Shown here one piece after another: positions 1 through 8,065 of a stretch of DNA of 64,000 bases. A program made the position numbers and the translations under genes. Source of the stretch: Luteirhabdus pelagi (GTDB lineage: Bacteria > Bacteroidota > Bacteroidia > Flavobacteriales > Flavobacteriaceae); NCBI RefSeq assembly GCF_016827595.1, contig NZ_JAECMS010000002.1:1-64000 (forward strand), written 5' to 3'. Position 1 is the first letter of the stretch. Each line of letters opens with the position of its first letter. A model generated the notes under the pieces. That model worked only from the letters and a program-made list of their open reading frames with translations, did no database searches and was not told the origin of the DNA.

Positions 1-1868
1 AGCGAGAGGTCGCCGCCCGTGACGAGCCCGTTGCGGCTCGTCAGGTCGAACGTGCTCACCTGGTCGTCGGGGGCGCTCCCCCCAACCTCGTCGTCGCAGA
101 GCTCATAGGCCTCCGTAGGCTGCACCGCCGCCGGGAGCGGGTCCACGAACAGCTCCAGCTCCTCGATCGAGTAGCAGCCCTCGGCAGTGCCCTGGGCCGT
201 AACCGAGCCGGGCGCCCCCACCACCAGCACGTAGACCGTCTGGGAGCCCGGCACGACGTTCTGGTAGGAGCCCGGGGACGCGATCGCCTGGGAGTAGTCC
301 GGCGCCGTCAGCGCAAGGTCCCCGGCGGCCACAGCGTCCGCCAGCTCCGCGTACCAGTAAAGGTCGTACTGCGACGGGTCCAGCCCGCCAAGAACACCGG
401 GCGCCGAGAGCGTCAGGTCGAAGACCTGCAGCCCGTCCCCGTCGTCGTCGCACAGGCGAAGCGGATCCGGCGCCTGCGTCGCCGGGGTGTCGCGCACCTC
501 AAGGGCGAGCTCCACCACCGAGTAGCACGTGCTCACCGAGCTCTCAACGCGCGCCCAGACAACGTCCGAGTACGGGTTGTCGTTCATGTACGGGTCCACA
601 AGCTCCAGGAAGCCGTTCTCGGCGTTCAGCAGAGAGCCGTGGTAGGTCACCGTAAGGTCCGGGTCACCGCCGGTGATGTCAGCGTCAGCGTCGTGAAGAA
701 AGAACTCACCGAATCCGTCGCTGTCAGAATCGCAATAAACCAAGGGGGAGGGTGAATCGTTTACCGTTAGTGGTGGCGAAAATTCTACAAATACCTCATC
801 AGTAGCACCACAACCTGTACCGCTTCCTTGTGATGTTTCGACTTGATATGTTCCTTCCGTTGTAACAACCAATGTACTATTCGTTTCACCTGGTAAGATA
901 TCATACATTCCTGTCGTAGTATTCAAAACATACCATTGATAGGTTGTGCCTGCAGTAGGGTTTGCAACTCCAATCGTATATTCTTCACCTTCACATGGAG
1001 CATTACCAGAATCGATTGTAACATCGGGGCCTAAATCAACTCCAAGATTAAATGAGCCTTCTTCTAAAAAGACGGCAAAGTCGAAAGCACTATCACCATC
1101 ATCCGCTACAACCAATTTTATGGTATACGGATTTCCAGCAATTACGCTTCCCATGGCAGTTAAAGAAACTGTTTGGCCATTGTATTCGATGGGAGCTGTA
1201 GCTGCCGGTACAAAGGGAACTGCAGGATTACCAAAATCTGCATTATATTGTTCGAAATACTCTTCATTTATCGCCGCACATTGACCAGGCACTTCATAAC
1301 GGATATTTGTTACTTGAATTGGCGTAGTTGTGCCAGGCAATACTGCTAGGTTTTGAACCACCCCTGTAGCTTGATCTGTGAGGATAAAAGCAAATGCATC
1401 TGAAAATGTACATTCGAAGTTTTGATCATATTCCTCAGAAGCCATAATGAAATTGAAGCTAATTTCATCTACGTTCGGTACGAAGTCAAATTCGAGAAAA
1501 GATGCGTTATTAGTACTATTAGCGGGTACTCCAAGGATTGTTTCCAAATCGGTATCTCCTTCCCAGGCCGATGTTCCGACACTAACTGTTCCCCCATTGG
1601 GCCCAGGCGCATCGTTTACGTCGCCACTCGTTAGTATAATACCGCTTGCAAATGGAAAACCAGAGCCATTTGCATCAAATGCCCCAATTCCATTTGCTTG
1701 TCCAAAGTTCGTTCCGGTGCTTAAGACGAAATTTGATACGTCGGCACACGTGCTGTTTATCAGAATATCCTCTACAAGTTGTTGGGCAGTTAGGCTATCG
1801 TCTATAGTGATTTGCGATATCCCGACATAAGAGAAGAGTAAAAAGATAGAAAGTAAAAATTTCTTCAT
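1..1868 (-). CDS. Choice-of-anchor L domain adhesin, probable T9SS substrate (3' end beyond left edge)
   Basis: An open frame runs from an ATG at 1868 to the left edge without a stop (about 622 codons), so the C-terminus is missing. The start gives a clear signal peptide (MKKFLLSIFLLFSYVGISQ). Residues ~20-280 look like the choice-of-anchor L domain common in flavobacterial surface proteins (conserved SGIILTSGD and MASEEYDQNFEC stretches, then an Ig-like region). From about residue 370 there are ~100-residue repeats that begin CDSDSDGFGEF, LCDDDGDGLQVFDLT and LCDDEVGG...STFDLT, the pattern of long flavobacterial adhesins. A C-terminal type IX sorting domain is expected but lies outside the window. 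Codons become strongly GC-rich below position ~740 while the frame stays open. The domain call is from family knowledge; the adhesive role is inferred. Confidence 0.85.
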   Translation of the reverse strand, partial: MKKFLLSIFLLFSYVGISQITIDDSLTAQQLVEDILINSTCADVSNFVLSTGTNFGQANGIGAFDANGSGFPFASGIILTSGDVNDAPGPNGGTVSVGTSAWEGDTDLETILGVPANSTNNASFLEFDFVPNVDEISFNFIMASEEYDQNFECTFSDAFAFILTDQATGVVQNLAVLPGTTTPIQVTNIRYEVPGQCAAINEEYFEQYNADFGNPAVPFVPAATAPIEYNGQTVSLTAMGSVIAGNPYTIKLVVADDGDSAFDFAVFLEEGSFNLGVDLGPDVTIDSGNAPCEGEEYTIGVANPTAGTTYQWYVLNTTTGMYDILPGETNSTLVVTTEGTYQVETSQGSGTGCGATDEVFVEFSPPLTVNDSPSPLVYCDSDSDGFGEFFLHDADADITGGDPDLTVTYHGSLLNAENGFLELVDPYMNDNPYSDVVWARVESSVSTCYSVVELALEVRDTPATQAPDPLRLCDDDGDGLQVFDLTLSAPGVLGGLDPSQYDLYWYAELADAVAAGDLALTAPDYSQAIASPGSYQNVVPGSQTVYVLVVGAPGSVTAQGTAEGCYSIEELELFVDPLPAAVQPTEAYELCDDEVGGSAPDDQVSTFDLTSRNGLVTGGDLS

Positions 1869-1887
1869 AGATAGGGTGTTAACTTGC

Positions 1888-1895
1888 CAAATATA
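1888..1895 (-). promoter_or_regulatory. Probable promoter -7 element (TATATTTG) of the adhesin gene
   Basis: TATATTTG on the minus strand fits the Bacteroidota -7 consensus TAnnTTTG and lies 19 bases before the adhesin ATG. No good TTG -33 element was found at normal spacing. Confidence 0.5.
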
Positions 1896-1919
1896 TCGAT
1901 ATCTATGCTTTTCTTTTTA

Positions 1920-1927
1920 TAATTTTG
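1920..1927 (+). promoter_or_regulatory. Probable promoter -7 element (TAATTTTG) of the nfu-type gene
   Basis: TAATTTTG matches TAnnTTTG and ends 15 bases before the ATG at 1943. Because it covers a possible upstream TTG codon at 1925, it supports 1943 as the true start. Confidence 0.5.
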
Positions 1928-1942
1928 CAAAAAAAAGCTAGA

Positions 1943-2851
1943 ATGTCACAATATACCATTTCCATTGAACCCACCAAAAATGAGGCGATTGTAAAATTTG
2001 TTGCAAATTCATTCCTGACAAGGTTCGAAAGTTTTGAATTTAAAAACATCGATGAAGCGAAACCAAGTCCATTGGCTCAGCAACTATTTCATCTTCCATT
2101 TGTTAAAACGGTTTATGTCTCACAAAATTTTATCGCTATTGAAAAATTTTCCATTGTAGAATGGCAGGATGTCCAAGAGGAGGTAAAGGAGGCTATTGAG
2201 GAATATCTCAATAGTGGTAAATCAGTGTTAGCAGAAGTACAAAGGGAAGATAAGAAAAAGGTTCCCGTTACGGTATATGCAGAGAGCACCCCCAACCCTA
2301 TAGTGATGAAATTTGTCGCTAACAAGCCTTTGGTCGAGGGTGTTTTTGAATACAAGGATATCGACGAGGCAGAACATGCACCCTTGGCGCAAGCTTTATT
2401 CTCCTTCCCTTTTGTAAAAGAAGTATTCATTAGCGCGAATTATGTGTCGATTATGAAATACGACGTGGCAAGCTGGGAGGATATTTCACTTGAACTCCGC
2501 GAGTTCATCAAATCATATATAGAGGATGCCAAGCCTATTCTAACTGATGCAGCTTTAGATCCGAGTAGTGAACAAAGCACTCCCGTTCAGCAAAAACGCG
2601 AAAACTTCAGTTCAACAGAAAAAGAGATTGAAGCAATTTTAGAAGAGTATGTCAAACCTGCTGTAGCAGGTGATGGCGGACATATTGCCTTAGATTCTTT
2701 CAATGAGGAGACACAAACGGCTAGAGTATTGTTACAAGGAGCCTGTAGCGGCTGTCCTTCTTCAACGGTTACCTTAAAAAATGGTATTGAAACCATGCTG
2801 AAAGAAATGATGCCAGGACGGATTTCTGCGGTAGAAGCAATCAATGGATAG
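1943..2851 (+). CDS. NifU/Nfu family iron-sulfur cluster carrier with two Nfu_N domains
   Basis: A 302-residue protein for transfer of assembled Fe-S clusters to apoproteins in the cytoplasm. It carries two successive Nfu N-terminal domains (about residues 5-90 and 108-195; both contain a KFVAN motif and an LAQ-LF-PFVK segment), a linker, and a C-terminal NifU domain (~225-300). The cluster-binding pair is C268-SG-C271 in GACSGCPSS. The duplicated N-terminal domain agrees with flavobacterial homologues of about 300 residues. The start is the ATG at 1943; an in-frame TTG at 1925 overlaps the promoter element. It is transcribed divergently from the adhesin gene. Family assignment is firm; the client proteins are unknown. 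Confidence 0.93.
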   Translation: MSQYTISIEPTKNEAIVKFVANSFLTRFESFEFKNIDEAKPSPLAQQLFHLPFVKTVYVSQNFIAIEKFSIVEWQDVQEEVKEAIEEYLNSGKSVLAEVQREDKKKVPVTVYAESTPNPIVMKFVANKPLVEGVFEYKDIDEAEHAPLAQALFSFPFVKEVFISANYVSIMKYDVASWEDISLELREFIKSYIEDAKPILTDAALDPSSEQSTPVQQKRENFSSTEKEIEAILEEYVKPAVAGDGGHIALDSFNEETQTARVLLQGACSGCPSSTVTLKNGIETMLKEMMPGRISAVEAING

Positions 2852-2950
2852 ACCTAGCAAGGCGTTGCCACACTGATATTTAACATCGATTCCATTGGTT
2901 TTGCAAGCATAATGTTGTATTTTAATGAATGAATTTTAAAAAATACAACT

Positions 2951-3151
2951 ATGGCAGTTTTAAAAGTTATTGAAGTATTAGCCAACTCAAATGAAGGTTG
3001 GGAAGATGCTGCACGAAATGCAGTAAAGCAAGCATCAAAAAGCGTTAAGAATATTAAATCTGTTTATGTTCACGAGCAAAGCGCTACTGTTTCAAATAAT
3101 GATATTACCGAGTATCGCGTAAACGTCAAAATTACATTTGCCGTCGACTAA
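2951..3151 (+). CDS. Dodecin family flavin-binding protein
   Basis: A 66-residue protein with the complete dodecin fold pattern: beta strand (VLKVIEVLANS), amphipathic helix (EGWEDAARNAVKQASKSV) and two beta strands ending in VNVKITFAVD. Dodecins form hollow dodecamers that store flavin or flavin breakdown products such as lumichrome, in the cytoplasm. Length and the N-terminal V-K-V-IE motif agree with the family. It stands alone, about 100 bp after the nfu-type gene, and is followed by its own terminator hairpin, so it may be its own transcript. Confidence 0.92.
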   Translation: MAVLKVIEVLANSNEGWEDAARNAVKQASKSVKNIKSVYVHEQSATVSNNDITEYRVNVKITFAVD

Positions 3152-3170
3152 AACTACGATGCATGCAATG

Positions 3171-3206
3171 TACGCTTTTGGATATATTTTCAGAAGCGTA
3201 TTTTTT
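3171..3206 (+). terminator. Rho-independent terminator after the dodecin gene
   Basis: Stem TACGCTT / AAGCGTA (3171-3177 with 3194-3200) with a 16-base loop, followed directly by six T. It lies 20 bases past the dodecin stop codon and ends before the next gene. Confidence 0.65.
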
Positions 3207-3235
3207 ATTAGTCCAATCAAGAAAACTTACGTTAG

Positions 3236-5266
3236 TTGAATTCATTACAACACGAGAGCAGTCCCTATCTTCTTCAACATGCTAAAAACCCGGTTTATTG
3301 GAAACCGTGGAACAAGGAGGTATTAAAGCAAGCTCAAGAAACTGAAAAATTGATGGTTATAAGCATTGGTTATGCTGCATGCCATTGGTGCCATGTCATG
3401 GAGCACGAAAGCTTTGAGGACATGGGTGTAGCAGAAATCATGAACGATCATTTCATTTCGATTAAGGTAGATCGCGAAGAACGTCCCGAGGTCGATCAGT
3501 TATATATGAATGCGGTGCAACTAATGACCGGACGCGGTGGATGGCCTTTGAATGTTGTTACATTGCCGGATGGACGCCCTGTTTGGGGAGGCACTTATTT
3601 TAGAAAAGAGGAATGGAAAAGTGCACTACTGCAACTTCAGAAGCTGTATGAACAGCAACCTGAGACCCTTCACGAGTATGCTACTAAATTAGAAAAGGGA
3701 ATTCAGGACTTTGATCTTATAGAGCGAAATGAAAATGAAATGGCGCTGCAAAAATTCGACTTACAGTCTATAGTAGAGCAATGGAAGCGCAACTTCGATT
3801 TAGAATGGGGCGGATTGCGTGGCGCTCCTAAGTTCATGATGCCGAGCAGTCTTGAATTTTGGCTTCACTATGGAATACACACCTCGGACGCCTTGCTTGA
3901 ATCGCATGCCCTACGTACCTTAATCAAAATGGCGCAAGGAGGATTGTATGACGCTATCGGTGGTGGTTTTGCCCGTTATTCGGTAGACGAACGTTGGCAT
4001 ATCCCCCATTTTGAAAAGATGCTATACGATAATGCCCAATTGATTTCCCTATATAGCAAAGCATACGCCCACTCAAAAAATCCACTTTTCAAAACGGTTG
4101 TAAAAGAAACTATATCATTTCTAGAGCGAGAGCTAAAAGATAATATTGGCGCCTTCTATTCTTCATTAGATGCGGACAGTGAAAATGAAAACGGCAGGAT
4201 GGAGGAAGGTGCTTACTATAGCTTTACCGAACAAGAATTGAAGAAAATCTTGGAAGATGATTTTTCTTTATTCAAAGAATACTTCAACATAAATTCCTTT
4301 GGCAAATGGGAGGAAGACAAATTTGTACTAATCCGTAAAGTAGCCGACTCAGAATTTTGCGAGAACCATTCGATTTCGGAGGAAGATCTTGAGGCTAAAG
4401 TGAAGACTTGGAAGACCAAATTATTTTCCTTCCGAAACAAACGAAAAAGGCCCAGGTTGGATGATAAATCGCTAACCTCTTGGAATGGATTGGCCTTGAT
4501 TGGCTTGGTAGATGCCTATAAGATATTTCAGGAACCGAGTTATCTAAACTTGGCATTAAAGAATGCCAACTTCATACTAAGGTATCAAGTAAAGAAAGAT
4601 GGCAGTCTTTTTCACTCTTATAAGAATGGAAAATCGACCATTCCAGGGTTTTTAGAAGATTATGCTATGGCTATATCGGCCTTTATATCGCTTCACGAGG
4701 CTACCCTCGATAAAAAGTGGCTGAAACTTTCGCAACAGTTAACTGACTATTGTATCGAGCATTTTCTAGATACGAAAACCACTATGTTTTACTTCACCAC
4801 AGAGGAAGAAAAAACTCCGGTAGCGAGAACCATGGAATATCGCGACAATGTAATTCCGGCTAGCAATAGCATCATGGCTCATAACCTTTTTCATTTATCA
4901 CATTATTTTGAAAATGAAACCTATCATACGCTAGCAAAACAAATGCTCTTAAATGTACTACCGGAAATTGAAGCGTACCCAACAGGTTTCTCTAATTGGT
5001 TACAACTTTTGTTGAAATTTAGGCAACCCTTTTATGAAGTTGTACTAATGGGCAATGATGCGGAGAATAAGCGGCGTGATTTACAAAAAGAATATATTCC
5101 AAACACGCTATTCACAGGTAGCGAAACAGATGATTCCTTACCCTTAACCCGAAATCGGTTTGTTTCTGATAAAACCTATGTGTACGTTTGTAAGAATAAC
5201 AGTTGCAATCTACCTCAAACTGAGGTAAGCGAAGTTTTAAAAATGCTTAAAAAAGAAAAAAAATAA
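3236..5266 (+). CDS. YyaL/DUF255 thioredoxin-fold protein (spermatogenesis-associated protein 20-like)
   Basis: A 676-residue protein of the widespread YyaL/SSP411 family: an N-terminal thioredoxin-like domain (residues ~1-165, C49-HW-C52 in YAACHWCHVMEHESF), then a six-hairpin (alpha/alpha) glycosidase-like domain with the typical GGGFARYSVDERWHIPHFEKML and SWNGLAL stretches. The cellular function is not established; a redox role is inferred from the CxxC. The start is a TTG at 3236, preceded directly by an in-frame TAG. It is chosen because the conserved N-terminus (SPYLLQHA-NPV) lies before the first ATG. The next gene begins one base after the stop, suggesting co-transcription with the MscS channel. 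Confidence 0.92.
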   Translation: MNSLQHESSPYLLQHAKNPVYWKPWNKEVLKQAQETEKLMVISIGYAACHWCHVMEHESFEDMGVAEIMNDHFISIKVDREERPEVDQLYMNAVQLMTGRGGWPLNVVTLPDGRPVWGGTYFRKEEWKSALLQLQKLYEQQPETLHEYATKLEKGIQDFDLIERNENEMALQKFDLQSIVEQWKRNFDLEWGGLRGAPKFMMPSSLEFWLHYGIHTSDALLESHALRTLIKMAQGGLYDAIGGGFARYSVDERWHIPHFEKMLYDNAQLISLYSKAYAHSKNPLFKTVVKETISFLERELKDNIGAFYSSLDADSENENGRMEEGAYYSFTEQELKKILEDDFSLFKEYFNINSFGKWEEDKFVLIRKVADSEFCENHSISEEDLEAKVKTWKTKLFSFRNKRKRPRLDDKSLTSWNGLALIGLVDAYKIFQEPSYLNLALKNANFILRYQVKKDGSLFHSYKNGKSTIPGFLEDYAMAISAFISLHEATLDKKWLKLSQQLTDYCIEHFLDTKTTMFYFTTEEEKTPVARTMEYRDNVIPASNSIMAHNLFHLSHYFENETYHTLAKQMLLNVLPEIEAYPTGFSNWLQLLLKFRQPFYEVVLMGNDAENKRRDLQKEYIPNTLFTGSETDDSLPLTRNRFVSDKTYVYVCKNNSCNLPQTEVSEVLKMLKKEKK

Positions 5267-5267
5267 T

Positions 5268-6119
5268 ATGGAAAAATTTAATGACCTAGAGTTTTACGTT
5301 GAAAAATACGGACAAAAGCTCATCGATTTTTTACCGAATCTCATTACTGCGATTTTAATTCTTGTTATCGGGCTTTGGATTATCAAGTTCATCAATCGCA
5401 TGGTAAAAAAGTTTTTTAATAAAAAGGAATATGACGTAACGCTTGAAAATTTTGCAGCAAGCCTTATTAGTTGGGGATTGAAAATACTACTTTTTGTATT
5501 GGTAGTAACCCAGCTGGGCGTAGAGTCGGCTTCATTGGTAGCTATTATTGGTGCTGCTGGTTTGGCAATTGGTTTGGCACTTCAAGGTTCTTTAGCCAAT
5601 TTTGCTGGTGGTGTTTTGATTCTTATCATAAAGCCTTTCAAGGTAGGGGATTTCATTTCAGCTCAAGGTGTAGATGGAACCGTTAAAGAAATTTCCATTT
5701 TTAATACAAAGCTGACTACTTTCGGTAACCAATTGGCCATTGTTCCCAACGGAAAGCTCTCTAACGATAACATTATTAACTATACAGAATTAGGAGTTCG
5801 AAGAGAAGCATTGACGTTTGGCATTAGTTATGACGATAATATTAAGGAGGCTAAAGACATCTTACTAAAGCTGGTTAATGAACAGGAAACAGTTTTACAG
5901 CTTGAGGATAAAATTCCGATGGTTGTAGTTTCGGAATTAGCAGATAGTTCCGTAAATCTGTCTCTACGCTATTGGGCGAAGAACGAGGATTTTTGGAACC
6001 TACGCTGGCTCGTACTTGAAGAAGGCAAGGCTCGTTTAGAAGCTGCTGGAATTACTATTCCATTCCCACAGCGAGATGTCCATTTTTTTAATGAAAGTGA
6101 GGAAAATAAAAGTAACTAA
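5268..6119 (+). CDS. MscS family small-conductance mechanosensitive channel
   Basis: A 283-residue inner-membrane channel that opens under membrane tension to release solutes during osmotic downshock. Three hydrophobic segments lie at about residues 20-42, 62-82 and 88-115. The third is the Gly/Ala-rich pore helix (AAGLAIGLALQGSLANFAGG), followed by the MscS beta domain (FKVGDFISAQGVDGTVKEI, FNTKL...NGKLSNDNIINYT) and a cytoplasmic alpha/beta domain. Length equals the E. coli MscS core. It starts one base after the stop of the YyaL-type gene and converges on tsaB with only five bases between the two stop codons; I saw no terminator hairpin there. Confidence 0.93.
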   Translation: MEKFNDLEFYVEKYGQKLIDFLPNLITAILILVIGLWIIKFINRMVKKFFNKKEYDVTLENFAASLISWGLKILLFVLVVTQLGVESASLVAIIGAAGLAIGLALQGSLANFAGGVLILIIKPFKVGDFISAQGVDGTVKEISIFNTKLTTFGNQLAIVPNGKLSNDNIINYTELGVRREALTFGISYDDNIKEAKDILLKLVNEQETVLQLEDKIPMVVVSELADSSVNLSLRYWAKNEDFWNLRWLVLEEGKARLEAAGITIPFPQRDVHFFNESEENKSN

Positions 6120-6124
6120 TCGAA

Positions 6125-6793
6125 TTATCCAGCAATAAAATCCTTAAGATAATAAGGTTCGAAATAGGCGACATTTTCATAGTCGCCTATTTTATTTTTG
6201 GCTGCTGCCAACGCTATCATTTGTTTTGCAGAAGGTAGTATATCATATTGAAAACTAGCGTTGGGATGTTTACATATTTCCTTAAACTTTTCGGCGCCAC
6301 TTCCAACAAACATCGTTCGTCCTTTATCGAGGTATTCTTTAAAAGAAGTCACTTCCAGTATCTCGGCTTTGGTATTCCTTAGTTGTTCTTTCTTTGAATT
6401 GAATATAGCCGAATATACTTCCATTCGTCTAGCATCTAACATGGGCACGATATAATCGCCCTCGAAACCCACATGGGCTAGCGAGGAAAGTGTGGGAATT
6501 GAAATAAGTGGAATGTCAAGTGAGAAACACAATCCCTTCGCTGCAGAAACCCCAATTCGAAGACCTGTATAGGATCCTGGACCCTTGCTAACAGCAATAG
6601 CATCTATTGCACTGTTATCTATCCCCGCTTCTTCAAGCACCTCATGAATATAACCGTGTAATCTTTCGGCATGGGAGAACCCTTTTTTGGCTCCTTTTGG
6701 ATTATCTTCTCGGATTGAAAGCAGATGTCCATCGACAGCAAGTGCGACCGAACAATTTGTGGTAGCGGTTTCTAATGAAAGAATAGTTGCCAT
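6125..6793 (-). CDS. tsaB: tRNA N6-adenosine threonylcarbamoyltransferase complex subunit TsaB
   Basis: A 222-residue protein of the TsaB/YeaZ family, the partner that activates TsaD for the t6A37 modification of ANN-decoding tRNAs in the cytoplasm. Visible motifs are the ASKHA-fold start (ILSLETATTNCSVAL), the HAERLHGYIHEVLEEA helix and the hallmark AVSKGPGSYTGLRIGVSAAKGL. It is the last gene of the efflux operon, four bases after the preceding gene, so its expression is probably tied to that transcript. It lacks the longer C-terminal catalytic region of TsaD, which rules that paralogue out. Confidence 0.95.
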   Translation of the reverse strand: MATILSLETATTNCSVALAVDGHLLSIREDNPKGAKKGFSHAERLHGYIHEVLEEAGIDNSAIDAIAVSKGPGSYTGLRIGVSAAKGLCFSLDIPLISIPTLSSLAHVGFEGDYIVPMLDARRMEVYSAIFNSKKEQLRNTKAEILEVTSFKEYLDKGRTMFVGSGAEKFKEICKHPNASFQYDILPSAKQMIALAAAKNKIGDYENVAYFEPYYLKDFIAG

Positions 6794-6797
6794 GCTA

Positions 6798-8063
6798 CTA
6801 CTCTTCTATAGATTCTTCCGATGTTACTTCGACCATATCACCGTCCTTTAGACGCTTCGTAACGGTGGTATATGGCCCTGTAATGACGGTTTCACCGGAT
6901 TCCAAGCCGGAAACTATTTCAATATTGCTATCGTCCTGAATGCCGGTTTTCACCACCCTTAGATTCGCTTTTTCGCCATTTTTAATAAATACGGCTTCGA
7001 ACTTGTCATCGGTTGCAGTCTTTACTTGATTCTTATTAGTATTCGTCGTATCGCTTTTGATTACAATAGCGCTAATCGGTACTCCGATAACATCATCTTT
7101 TTGCTCCGTAATAATATCGACAGTAGCAGTCATTCCTGGTCTAAATGGCGAATAGCTATCGGGCTTCCCTTCCATCAAGTCCTGATAGGATTTTGGAAGG
7201 ATTCGAACCTTTACTTTAAAATTCGTTACCTGATCGGCAGTTAAGGCAGTTTCAGGAGAGTTTGCGATTTCTGTTACGATGCCTTTAAATTCACGTTTTA
7301 AATAAGCATCTACTTCAACTTTGGTCGAATCGCCAACTGCTACCTTCACAATATCGTTTTCGTTCACGTCTACCTCCACTTCCATATTGCTCAAGTTCGC
7401 CACACGCACGATTTCCGTACCTGCCATTTGAGCAGTCCCCACTACCCTTTCACCCAATTCGACTGGAAGCTTACTGATAGTCCCGCTCATCGGCGCGTAA
7501 ATGGTTGTTCGAGAAAGGTTGTCGCTCGTCTGCTTTACATTTGCTGCAGCACTTTGAACATTGTAATAAGCAGATTCTACATTGGCCTGAGACATTTCAT
7601 AATCGGCCGTGGACTGATCCCATTCGGCTTTTGAGATTACGCCTTTTTCAAATAATTGCTTATTACGATTATAATTATTTTCGGCATTCTTCATGCTTGC
7701 CCTGGCTTGACTAAGCTGAGCTTTCGCATTTTGAAGACCTGCTCTAGATTGACTTAGTGCCGATTGGATAAGGTCTGGGTTAATCTTAACCAATAAGTCG
7801 CCTTTTTCCACCTGTTGACCTTCTTTAATAGGGAGTTCGATGATTTCACCTGAAACTTCGGAAGACAAGCTTACTTCTACCTCAGGCTGTATTTTTCCTG
7901 TAGCCGCAACTGTTTCAACAATACTAATTGGCTGAATTTCGGTAACCTCAACTTGCTTGAAATTCCCGCTCTTTCCAAACCATCCCATTTTCTTGCCTGC
8001 GATTAATACGATGATAAGCAAGATAACGATGGCAACAATCCAAATGATGGTTTTTTTCTTCAT
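6798..8063 (-). CDS. Efflux periplasmic adaptor subunit (HlyD/MacA type)
   Basis: A 421-residue membrane-fusion protein. One N-terminal membrane anchor (residues ~5-23) is followed by a biotinyl/lipoyl half-motif (IELPIKEGQQVEKGDLLVKINP), a coiled-coil hairpin rich in Ala/Gln/Asn (~95-190), the second lipoyl half (TIYAPMSGTISKLPVELGERV), a beta-barrel and a membrane-proximal domain. Such adaptors connect an inner-membrane ABC pump with a TolC channel. It sits between the TolC gene (two bases apart) and tsaB, and is the second of two adaptors in the operon; the two are clearly different sequences. The substrate is unknown. Confidence 0.92.
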   Translation of the reverse strand: MKKKTIIWIVAIVILLIIVLIAGKKMGWFGKSGNFKQVEVTEIQPISIVETVAATGKIQPEVEVSLSSEVSGEIIELPIKEGQQVEKGDLLVKINPDLIQSALSQSRAGLQNAKAQLSQARASMKNAENNYNRNKQLFEKGVISKAEWDQSTADYEMSQANVESAYYNVQSAAANVKQTSDNLSRTTIYAPMSGTISKLPVELGERVVGTAQMAGTEIVRVANLSNMEVEVDVNENDIVKVAVGDSTKVEVDAYLKREFKGIVTEIANSPETALTADQVTNFKVKVRILPKSYQDLMEGKPDSYSPFRPGMTATVDIITEQKDDVIGVPISAIVIKSDTTNTNKNQVKTATDDKFEAVFIKNGEKANLRVVKTGIQDDSNIEIVSGLESGETVITGPYTTVTKRLKDGDMVEVTSEESIEE

Positions 8064-8065
8064 GG

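Noticed and set aside
103-453. Long GC-rich minus-strand open frame without similarity to known proteins
   Set aside because: It lies out of frame within the GC-rich part of the adhesin gene; long spurious frames are expected in GC-rich DNA.
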